A stretch of 10,467 nucleotides of DNA from Rhodothermia bacterium (lineage in GTDB: Bacteria > Bacteroidota > Rhodothermia > Rhodothermales > JABDKH01): the NCBI GenBank assembly GCA_018679295.1, contig JAHHLP010000306.1, positions 1 through 10,467 on the forward strand, in the 5' to 3' direction. Shown here piece by piece: positions 1 to 6,768 of the stretch (position 1 is its first letter; every line of letters begins with the position of its first letter). The translations under genes were made by a program, and so were the position numbers. The notes below the pieces were generated by a model. That model had not been told where the DNA came from and did not search any database. It saw only the letters and a list, made by a program, of their open reading frames with translations.

Positions 1-1894
1 CCCTGATGCGGATGTCAAGTCGCTACAGCTTGAGTTGCAGGAACTCGCCAACCGGCATCTTCCACCGCATCTGAGACCTTCGGATTATTGCTTCATAAAC
101 GAGATTCCGAGGCTTCCAAATGGCAAGTTGGATAAGCTTCGACTAACTCAACTGTCGCGCGAGCGCGACTCCGATTGTTCGCACACCCCGCCTTCCCAAG
201 CGGCCGACGAGGCGGCTAACGAAACCGAACAACTCCTGGTGGCGATTTGGGAAGAGGTACTGGAAGTCAAGCCGGTACGTACTACCGACAATTTCTTTGA
301 ATTGGGTGGCGATTCAATACAGAGCATTCGGATCACATCTCGCGCCCGCCAGGCAGGCATCACAATAGCACCCGGCGATCTCCTGGAGTGGCCGACAATC
401 AGGGCCTTGGCTAGTCGGGCTGCGAAGGAAGCAAAGAATGACGATTCTCGCCCGGCACGCACGTCGGGAACGGCACCCCTCACGCCCATTCAAAGCTGGT
501 TTTTTGAACTGGCTGGCAACGACCCGGGGCAATGGAATCAAGCCATGGCTTTCCGGATTAGTCGGGCACTGACTCACGAAGATATCAGTGTAGCAGTTAC
601 TCGACTATTGGAGCATCACGAGGGACTTCGCACGCGCTTTGCGCGAAACGAAGCTAACGAATGGTACCAGTATGTCGATAAGAGTCTGAATTTATCACTT
701 GGAGTGTTTGATTTCTCCGCATTGACCGGACAAGCACTTCGCGAGAAGATCGTAGAGGAAGTCGATCGGCTCCATGCCGAGATCCAGCCACATCTGACTA
801 CCGGAGTGCGTGCGGCAGTATTTGATCTCGGTGATCCAGATGAACGTGTGCTGTTCTTCGTGGCGCATCACCTCTTGGTCGACGCCTTCTCCTGGTCAAT
901 CCTCGTCGAGGATATTGACGCTCTGTTATCGCAGACGATTTCAGGACGAGAGCTGGACCTACCGGCAAGAACAGATTCAGTCCTTTCGTGGGCCGATAGT
1001 CTGGCCGCTTTTGGTCGCTCCGATGTGGCTGGTGAGCACATCGACTACTGGAAGCATCAGTCAGAAATCTGCACCTCGTCGCTTCCAACTGACTTGCGGG
1101 CCGACGACCCGCCGCTCGAAGCTGACGTGATGTCGGTCTCAGTTTCATTGGACCCATCGGTAACGGAGGCTTTGACACGCGAACTTCGCGAGCATCACAC
1201 GGCTCGCCCCCACGAGGTAGTTCTCGCGGCTCTGCTGCAGACACTTCAGAGGCGATCGAAACGCAATCGATGCACCGTCGGAATCGAACGACACGGCCGA
1301 GACATCGAACTGGAAGAGACTGACATAAAGAGAACGGTCGGGTGGTTCACATCATACTACCCGCTTACCGTTGACCTTGGGGGTTGTGATACTTCTGCCG
1401 ACTTGCTGAGAGTTGTCAAAGAGTCGTTTCGCGGCACGCCTCTCAACGGCATTTCATACGGCGTTCTCAGATACATGACTCCGGTCGACGTTGGGAAAAC
1501 ACCGCCTGACGTCTTGTTCAACTACCTCGGCAACCTTCCGGAGATGGATGGCATGTCGTCAGTGAGGCGAGACCCTGATTTTCCTCTAGGAACCACGAGA
1601 AGGAGCTCGTTTCGTCGAGCGCCCCTGCTCGAGGTGAACGTGTACGTTCGCAAGGGGCACATGAATGCAGACTTCCAATACTCGCGCCGACATCACCTAC
1701 GAGAAACCATTGAGGCTATAGCCTTCGATTTCCAAGCCTCGGTGATTAGCCTTGTCAATCATTGCATTGAATCAGAAGACTCGGACTACTCTCCATCCGA
1801 CTTTCCAGAAGTTGACCTCAATCAGGATCAATTGGACCAGCTGCTGTCAAACCTCGGTTCTCGCAGTTCGCAGTTTCCAGGAGGGAAGGAATGA
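1..1894 (+). CDS. NRPS, 3' part: adenylation C-terminus - PCP - epimerization domain
   Basis: This is the C-terminal part of a nonribosomal peptide synthetase. The gene starts upstream, since the frame is open from base 2; residues here are numbered from that codon. Residues 1-50 are the end of an adenylation domain with the A10 motif PNGKLD, whose Lys42 matches the catalytic lysine of the family. Residues about 70-135 are a PCP with FFELGGDSI; Ser105 is the phosphopantetheine site, and GGDS is the form usual before epimerization domains. Residues about 148-605 form an epimerization domain with all hallmark motifs: PIQSWF, HHLLVDAFSW (His290, Asp294), IERHGRD (Glu429, the expected catalytic base), KRTVGWFTSYYP, SYGVLRY and FNYLG. 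The module should therefore epimerize its carrier-bound residue and pass on a D-configured one. The substrate cannot be read because the specificity-determining part lies outside the window. The tail (SPSDFPEVDL onward) resembles a donor communication-mediating helix that docks to the next synthetase. The stop overlaps the next start by ATGA. Confidence 0.97.
   Translation, partial: PDADVKSLQLELQELANRHLPPHLRPSDYCFINEIPRLPNGKLDKLRLTQLSRERDSDCSHTPPSQAADEAANETEQLLVAIWEEVLEVKPVRTTDNFFELGGDSIQSIRITSRARQAGITIAPGDLLEWPTIRALASRAAKEAKNDDSRPARTSGTAPLTPIQSWFFELAGNDPGQWNQAMAFRISRALTHEDISVAVTRLLEHHEGLRTRFARNEANEWYQYVDKSLNLSLGVFDFSALTGQALREKIVEEVDRLHAEIQPHLTTGVRAAVFDLGDPDERVLFFVAHHLLVDAFSWSILVEDIDALLSQTISGRELDLPARTDSVLSWADSLAAFGRSDVAGEHIDYWKHQSEICTSSLPTDLRADDPPLEADVMSVSVSLDPSVTEALTRELREHHTARPHEVVLAALLQTLQRRSKRNRCTVGIERHGRDIELEETDIKRTVGWFTSYYPLTVDLGGCDTSADLLRVVKESFRGTPLNGISYGVLRYMTPVDVGKTPPDVLFNYLGNLPEMDGMSSVRRDPDFPLGTTRRSSFRRAPLLEVNVYVRKGHMNADFQYSRRHHLRETIEAIAFDFQASVISLVNHCIESEDSDYSPSDFPEVDLNQDQLDQLLSNLGSRSSQFPGGKE
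1879..1884 (+). promoter_or_regulatory. Shine-Dalgarno site of the second NRPS gene
   Basis: AGGAGG lies 6 bases before the ATG at 1891 and inside the last codons of the upstream synthetase gene. Together with the ATGA overlap, this supports the chosen start and suggests translational coupling of the two NRPS proteins. Confidence 0.8.
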
Positions 1895-4275
1895 AGAGCC
1901 CGATAGAGGGAATATTTCCGCTTACCTCTACGCAGGAAGCCCTGTTGCTCCGCTGCATCGGCCGCCACGACGATGATCCCGGATTCGCACAGGTCGTCCT
2001 TGAGATAAGAGGAAAGGTCGACCACCGGTTACTTCGAGAAGCATGGATGAAGGTTGTTGAAGCACATGCGGCACTTCGAACATCAATACACTGGGAAGAG
2101 GTCGATGAGCCCGTACAGGTCGTGAGGAGTTTGAGCAACCCGGCACTGACTGTCGTCGAGGCTACGGAAGGAGTTCGCATCGAGGACCTGCTGGAAAGCG
2201 ATCGGTCGAAAGGTTTTGATCTGGGAATACCGCCGCTGGCACGACTGACGTTGGTATGTGCTAGTGATCTCGAGCATCGACTTGTGATTAGCACGCATCA
2301 TCTTGTTGCCGACGGATGGTCGACCTTTATCATAATTAGGGATCTCTTTTCTGCATACGACGCACTCTCCAACGGAGGAGGCCCGATGCTGCTGCGATCA
2401 TCCTTCGGGAGCTACGTCAAGTGGCTGAAGACTACTGATGCCGACGCGGCTAGAGAATTCTGGTCAAGACACCTCGATGGCGTCGAGGATGCCGTTAGGA
2501 TACCGAATCTGGCAAGCCTAACACGAGTCCGCGGCGCCATTAGACTTGCTAGAGCCAGTCGCGCAATTCCAGAGGACCTCCACAACCGTACACGGACCTA
2601 CGCCGATGAGAATCAGGTGACCGTCGGAACGATAATACTCGCGGCGTGGGCGCTTACTCTGATCGAGTCTGGCGGCAACGTTGCCGTGTTTGGTGTCGCG
2701 GTGTCCGGTAGGCACTCCGGGATTCCTGAAGCAGAGAACACCGTCGGGCTTCTCTCGTCAACGATTCCGTTCAAGATATCGGTTGCTGCCATGCCAGTCG
2801 GTGACTGGCTCAGAAGCATCCAGAGGGAGTTCCAGTCGGCATCTTCCTATTCCTATCTACCGATATCCGACATTACGAACTGTATCAGCCATGACATGGC
2901 GGGGCAACCATTTGACACGGTGGTTGCGGTTCAGAATTTCCCAGTGTCGTCGTTCGGCACCAACGACTTTGAGGTGGTTTCCAGGTCAGGTGACATAGTC
3001 ACCGTCATTCCGTTGACGATCACGACCGCGCCCGCATCACGTGAAGTGGAGTGTCAATTTGACTGCGGAAGCATCTCTCCGAGCGAGGCCGATCAAATCC
3101 TTCAGCGGTTCCTCAACCACATTGAATACCTGGTCGGAGGAAATGCCGATTTGGGGCGCTTTGCCAGGCGTGAGCGCGCGGCACGACCCAAAGTGACTAA
3201 TTTTGCCGAAAGCGACTCGAACGAGCAACCGTCAACGATGGTATCCCCGGCTAACGAGATCGAAAGTCGACTCGCTCATCTGTGGGAAAAAACGTTACGC
3301 CTGAGAACGATATCAACGAAAGCGAACTTCTTTGATCTCGGAGGAACCTCGCTACAGGCGGTTCGGCTAGCCCGGGCTGTCGAGAACGAGTTTGGGATCG
3401 CGGCAACGCCGATCTCTATTGCACGGTATCCCACGATTCGGCTGTACGCGTCCGAGCTTCTCAAGGGACGGCTAGATTCGTTTGCCAACCTCGTCGAACT
3501 GAAGTCTGGCGATCCTCACTTGCCAGCCCTTTTCACGCTGCAACCGCCCATCATGTTCGCTGATTTTGCGCGGAGGTACTCCGGCAGGCGTGCCATTCTG
3601 AACGTGCGCGGGTTTCACTTCGACACCGAAGGTGAGCGCCTTGAGACGTATGAGGAAATGGCTGAGAATGCAATCCATGCTATGACGGCGAAACAGCCAA
3701 GCGGTCCTTACCATATTCTCTTCAAATGCGCCGGGGCCCTACCGTACGAAGTGGCAAGACAGTTGCTCGAGAAGGGGCATGCGGTGGGAGCCGTCATCGT
3801 TGTTGATCCGGGGTGGATTTATCCGGAGCGTCGGTACGGAGATCCGGACAACAATGGGATCCTGGGGCGTCTGCGGAATGGCAGGATCGACGCAGATCGA
3901 ATTATCGGGTACGTGACAGGACACGCAAGAAAACGAATGCGCAAAGCTGCTGCCGCCGTCAAGCGACGGCGCCACTACAAGGAACTTGGTGAACGAGGAC
4001 GACAAGCCGTTCGCGCTGGGAGAACGGCTTCTCAGCGCTACGCACCCGTGAAATCAGATATTGAGCTGTCCTTCATTCTGACCAGGGAATGGAGAGACCG
4101 CGAGGACCTTGATAGCCGCATCAGGCGATGGGAAATGGTTGCTGAGCGCGGTGTTCGGATCGTTGATTTCGGTCACGATCATCATACCGTGCTTGGGGGA
4201 AATTCAGCGAACTCCTTTGCGGAATGTGTCGAAGAAATCCTGCGTGAGCATGAGGGTCAGTTCATTGCTCCGTAG
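1891..4275 (+). CDS. Terminal NRPS protein: condensation - PCP - thioesterase, no adenylation domain
   Basis: This is the final synthetase of the assembly line, 794 residues. Its short N-terminus (IEGIFPLTSTQEA) resembles an acceptor communication segment running into condensation motif C1. The condensation domain (about 8-430) has HAALRTS, an intact HHLVADGWS active site (His137, Asp141), FGSYVKWL, NTVGLLSSTIP and FDTVVAVQN. Following an epimerization domain, it should be of the DCL type. A linker of only about 25 residues leads directly into a PCP (about 455-520) with FFDLGGTSL, where Ser487 is the phosphopantetheine site; no adenylation domain of about 500 residues intervenes. Residues about 540-790 are an alpha/beta-hydrolase thioesterase. 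The nucleophile region reads FKCAGA where GxSxGG is usual, so Cys613 replaces Ser. Asp639 (VVDPG) and His764 (in GHDHHTVL) complete a plausible triad. The oxyanion loop, usually HGxGG-like, reads LQPPIMF (550-556). The lid, about 670-725, is very rich in Arg and Lys. Probable role: join the D-configured chain to a residue loaded in trans, then release it. Tandem stops TAG TAA end the gene. Confidence 0.95.
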   Translation: MKSPIEGIFPLTSTQEALLLRCIGRHDDDPGFAQVVLEIRGKVDHRLLREAWMKVVEAHAALRTSIHWEEVDEPVQVVRSLSNPALTVVEATEGVRIEDLLESDRSKGFDLGIPPLARLTLVCASDLEHRLVISTHHLVADGWSTFIIIRDLFSAYDALSNGGGPMLLRSSFGSYVKWLKTTDADAAREFWSRHLDGVEDAVRIPNLASLTRVRGAIRLARASRAIPEDLHNRTRTYADENQVTVGTIILAAWALTLIESGGNVAVFGVAVSGRHSGIPEAENTVGLLSSTIPFKISVAAMPVGDWLRSIQREFQSASSYSYLPISDITNCISHDMAGQPFDTVVAVQNFPVSSFGTNDFEVVSRSGDIVTVIPLTITTAPASREVECQFDCGSISPSEADQILQRFLNHIEYLVGGNADLGRFARRERAARPKVTNFAESDSNEQPSTMVSPANEIESRLAHLWEKTLRLRTISTKANFFDLGGTSLQAVRLARAVENEFGIAATPISIARYPTIRLYASELLKGRLDSFANLVELKSGDPHLPALFTLQPPIMFADFARRYSGRRAILNVRGFHFDTEGERLETYEEMAENAIHAMTAKQPSGPYHILFKCAGALPYEVARQLLEKGHAVGAVIVVDPGWIYPERRYGDPDNNGILGRLRNGRIDADRIIGYVTGHARKRMRKAAAAVKRRRHYKELGERGRQAVRAGRTASQRYAPVKSDIELSFILTREWRDREDLDSRIRRWEMVAERGVRIVDFGHDHHTVLGGNSANSFAECVEEILREHEGQFIAP

Positions 4276-4346
4276 TAAAGTGGCTTCTTTTGACCAGTCG
4301 GTAGGACTCTCGGGTCAGGGTTTCGCCGTTTGAGTCAGTTCCTACC
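4276..4346. other. Convergent intergenic gap with imperfect hairpin
   Basis: This 66-base gap separates the NRPS stop from the minus-strand lipoprotein stop. GGTAGGACT at 4300-4308 pairs with AGTTCCTACC at 4337-4346, with one bulged base. The right arm overlaps the minus gene's stop codon. No T-tract follows on either strand, so a Rho-independent terminator is not well supported. Confidence 0.3.
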
Positions 4347-5397
4347 CCGCCCCCGCCATCAACAACACCGCCTTGACGGCATCTGCGATTGACTGCGATC
4401 GCTCGTGCTCTCCCGGCACACCCCACACGTCTTTTCCAACCGAATACAGGTCGCGCCGCACACCAAGTTCGTCCAACCGAGCCATCACTGCATCCTTAAG
4501 TCCGCCCGGACCGGCGTCGTGGCTCTTCATTCCGTGGCAGGCTCCGCACGTCCGACGCCGGAACGTCAGGATGCGATCACGGAGCTGGTCACCCTGACCT
4601 GCCTCCGCGTCCTCGACGGCAAGCGACAGGATCTCGCCCCCCTCCTCAGCGACCGCCACGTACTTGATGGAAGCACTGTCTCCAATGATGGGTTTGAGGC
4701 GCTCGCCAACCTCTTCAAGCCGCGAGTACATCTCAACTCCTTCTGCTAACCACTCGGGCGGCACGACATCCTCGCCGCCCGCCATCGCCATTGTACGCCG
4801 GAGTAGGAAGCTGTTGTCGTACATGTCCAGCCGATGTTTGTACATCATGCGCGTCGTCGCCGAAGATGCCGAGGTATCAGCACGCAGCACAGCCCACAGC
4901 GAATCAACCTCCGATCTCGGCAACGCTCGCTTGGGCGGGATGACGCTGCGCGAGGCCTCGTACTCATACTGCCTCCAGTAATTCTCCCACGCGGCTTCCG
5001 GATCCGCGTCGATTTCCGGAGTCCCCCAAATCCGCGAACGCCGCACGGCACCATCCTCGTCGATCGCCAGCGCAAGGTATCCGTTCAAATTCGCTCCAGG
5101 CGGCATCAGCCATATCTCTAGCGCGATAGCACCCTCGTCCTCGTCCACCTCGGCACTGGCAGAGTAGACCCGAACGCTGTCGAGGCTGCCCGGTGGAGAG
5201 TCAAAAAGGAGACGGGCACTTTCGATCACTGACTCATCCGGACCCGGCGCGCGCTGGAGATCCTCCAGATGCAATTCGGTCCGCAGACCAAGCTCGATGC
5301 CGTCGATGCTGCCTGAACCGGGAGGCTTGCTGCAGCCGGCAATTAAGAGCAAAGAGATGAAAAGCGGAACAGCCAAAGCGCGATAGTCGAAGCTCAT
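4342..5397 (-). CDS. Putative c-type cytochrome lipoprotein (single CxxCH), family not recognised
   Basis: This predicted exported lipoprotein has 351 residues. The start at 5397 is chosen because it gives a short signal peptide ending in a lipobox (LLLIAGC, lipidated Cys22), with a weak GAGA upstream; the same frame stays open to 5580 but that extension looks non-coding. Residues about 30-150 are acidic and predicted beta-rich (for example EIWLMPPGANLNGYL); I recognise no family there. Residues 180-270 look mostly helical. The C-terminal part holds one heme c attachment motif, CGACH at 284-288, followed by about 60 residues, a size compatible with a small class I cytochrome fold. A Met near the C-terminus (LLMAGAG) or the Met just after CGACHG could matter for heme ligation, but the sixth ligand cannot be assigned. 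It probably acts in redox chemistry at the periplasmic face of a membrane. It is convergent with the NRPS operon and divergent from the kinases, so it is likely transcribed alone. Coding status is fairly sure; heme binding is inferred from the motif. Confidence 0.8.
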   Translation of the reverse strand: MSFDYRALAVPLFISLLLIAGCSKPPGSGSIDGIELGLRTELHLEDLQRAPGPDESVIESARLLFDSPPGSLDSVRVYSASAEVDEDEGAIALEIWLMPPGANLNGYLALAIDEDGAVRRSRIWGTPEIDADPEAAWENYWRQYEYEASRSVIPPKRALPRSEVDSLWAVLRADTSASSATTRMMYKHRLDMYDNSFLLRRTMAMAGGEDVVPPEWLAEGVEMYSRLEEVGERLKPIIGDSASIKYVAVAEEGGEILSLAVEDAEAGQGDQLRDRILTFRRRTCGACHGMKSHDAGPGGLKDAVMARLDELGVRRDLYSVGKDVWGVPGEHERSQSIADAVKAVLLMAGAG

Positions 5398-5678
5398 GAT
5401 AGTCTCTAAAACTGGTTGCCGAAGTAAGTGCCCGGAGATCGGGAAGCCGTCCTTTGATGAAGCTTCGCACCCAAATGCTACGAAAGCTGACCGGACTGCC
5501 ATGACCGTGCGCCCGCGATCGTAGACGGCGCTGACCACAAAAAATCTCGTCTCGTCGTCATTTTGACAAAAACTGTCCATGCCGGATTTTACGTTATCCT
5601 GGTCGCCGTTTCTAGTGGCGCCTTGATTCTAGCCGCCCATTAGGGTATCTACGAAAGATTCTACCGGAAGCAGCCCCA
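5398..5678. other. Divergent intergenic region, probable promoters for lipoprotein and kinase array
   Basis: No convincing gene lies in these 281 bases. TTGACA at 5563-5568, on the plus strand, could be a -35 element, but the best -10 at 17-18 bases (ATTTTA/TTTTAC, 5586-5592) is a poor match. A short inverted repeat GACA-N5-TGTC occupies 5565-5577. No clear promoter could be picked for the minus-strand lipoprotein gene. Confidence 0.35.
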
Positions 5679-5861
5679 ATGATCGGCAAGCAAATCTCGG
5701 ACTACCGCGTCGTGGACCAACTCGGGCGCGGCGGAGTGGGCGTAGTGTACAAGGCTGAGGACACAAAGCTCGACCGTATCGTCGCGCTGAAGTTTCTACC
5801 CCCTCAAGCACTCATCACGGAAGACGAGGAAGGACACGACGTCGGAAGCCACAATTCCTAA
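5679..5861 (+). pseudogene. Truncated serine/threonine kinase N-lobe remnant
   Basis: This reading frame of 60 residues starts at an ATG with GGAAG 8 bases upstream. Residues 1 to about 48 match the N-terminus of the two downstream kinases: ISDYRVVDQL, glycine-rich loop GRGGVGVVY, AEDTKLDR and VALK with the ATP-binding Lys. Homology stops abruptly near base 5828, after the SEDD/TEDE position, and the frame ends at TAA after an unrelated tail of about 12 residues. The rest of the N-lobe, the HRD catalytic loop, DFG and the propeller are absent, so it cannot be an active kinase. It is more diverged from the two full kinases than they are from each other, so it is probably an older copy that suffered a deletion. 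The intact start and ribosome site mean a short peptide could still be made. A contig misassembly that joined two kinase genes is an alternative. Confidence 0.75.
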
Positions 5862-5870
5862 TCCTACAAC

Positions 5871-5874
5871 GGAG
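5871..5874 (+). promoter_or_regulatory. Shine-Dalgarno site for the GTG start of the full kinase
   Basis: GGAG lies 9 bases before the GTG at 5884. An in-frame TGA sits at 5878-5880, so GTG is the first possible start, and the second kinase aligns with it from residue 1. Confidence 0.6.
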
Positions 5875-5883
5875 CATTGACCC

Positions 5884-6768
5884 GTGAAGCAGGGCACAAT
5901 CATCTCGCACTACCGCATCGTCGACCAGCTTGGCCGCGGCGGCATGGGCATCGTATACAGGGCGGAAGACACCAAGCTCGACCGCACCGTCGCACTCAAG
6001 CTGCTTCCGCCGCACGCGCTCGTCTCCGAAGACGACCGCGCCCGCTTCTACCGTGAGGCGCGCGCCGCGGCTGCCCTCAACCACGCCAACATCGCGCACA
6101 TCTACGAGATTGACGAGGCTGAGGTAGAGAACGGTGAGTCGCGGCCCTTCATCGCCATGGAGTACATCGACGGCGATTCCCTTTCGGAGGTCATCCAAAA
6201 AGGACCACTTCCGCTGAAAGATGCGATCAACTACGCGTCGCAGATCGCGGAGGGTCTGAAGGTCGCCCACGAAGCCAACATCGTCCACCGCGACATCAAG
6301 AGCGGCAACGTGATGCTGACCTCGAAAGGGGTCGTCAAGATTCTCGACTTCGGACTGGCAAAGACGGCGGCTTCGACGAAGCTGACCCAGATGGGATCGA
6401 CGCTCGGCACGGTCGCCTACATGAGTCCCGAGCAGGCCAAAGGCGAAGAGGTCGATCGCCGAAGCGATATCTGGTCAGCGGGCGTCATCCTGTATGAGAT
6501 GATCACCGGACAGATGCCCTTCCCGGGCGACTACGAGCAGGCGATCGTCTACGGCATCCTCAACGAGGACCCTGAGTCGCTGACGGCGCTCAGAGCAGGC
6601 GTGCCCATGGCCCTCGACGGCATCATGGCGAAGCTGCTGGCCAAGGACCCGGGTCTGCGCTACCAGCACATTGACGAGCTGCCGGCGGATCTGAAGGCCA
6701 TCGACCTGGGATCGACAGTAACCCGATCACGCATATCGACCGGAAGCCGATCGGTAATCGCTCCAGCT
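5884..6768 (+). repeat. Direct repeat copy 1: kinase-domain half
   Basis: This segment aligns without gaps to 8682-9566 at a constant offset of 2798 bases. I count 11 amino-acid differences over the first 290 residues, about 96% identity. Similarity ends abruptly just after the RISTGSRS stretch, before the transmembrane helix. Confidence 0.9.

Noticed and set aside
35..37. TTG as the start of the first NRPS protein
   Set aside because: The frame is open upstream to base 2 and encodes adenylation-domain sequence, so the gene begins outside the window.
148..1244. Minus-strand open frames opposite the first NRPS gene
   Set aside because: They lie opposite well-conserved NRPS domains, have no family motifs, and are rich in Arg/Ser as expected for antisense shadows.
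4300..4346. Hairpin as a Rho-independent terminator
   Set aside because: The stem is imperfect, A/T-containing, and no T-tract follows on either strand.
5398..5580. Upstream start at 5580 for the minus-strand lipoprotein gene
   Set aside because: The added 61 residues would bury the signal peptide and lipobox in the protein and look non-coding; the start at 5397 gives a standard lipoprotein.
5563..5592. Sigma-70 promoter with TTGACA
   Set aside because: The -35 is perfect but no acceptable -10 lies at 16-18 bases; kept only as a note in the intergenic entry.
5679..5900. Programmed frameshift linking the short kinase frame to the full kinase
   Set aside because: Both encode the same N-terminal glycine loop, so joining them would duplicate it; a paralogue remnant explains it better.
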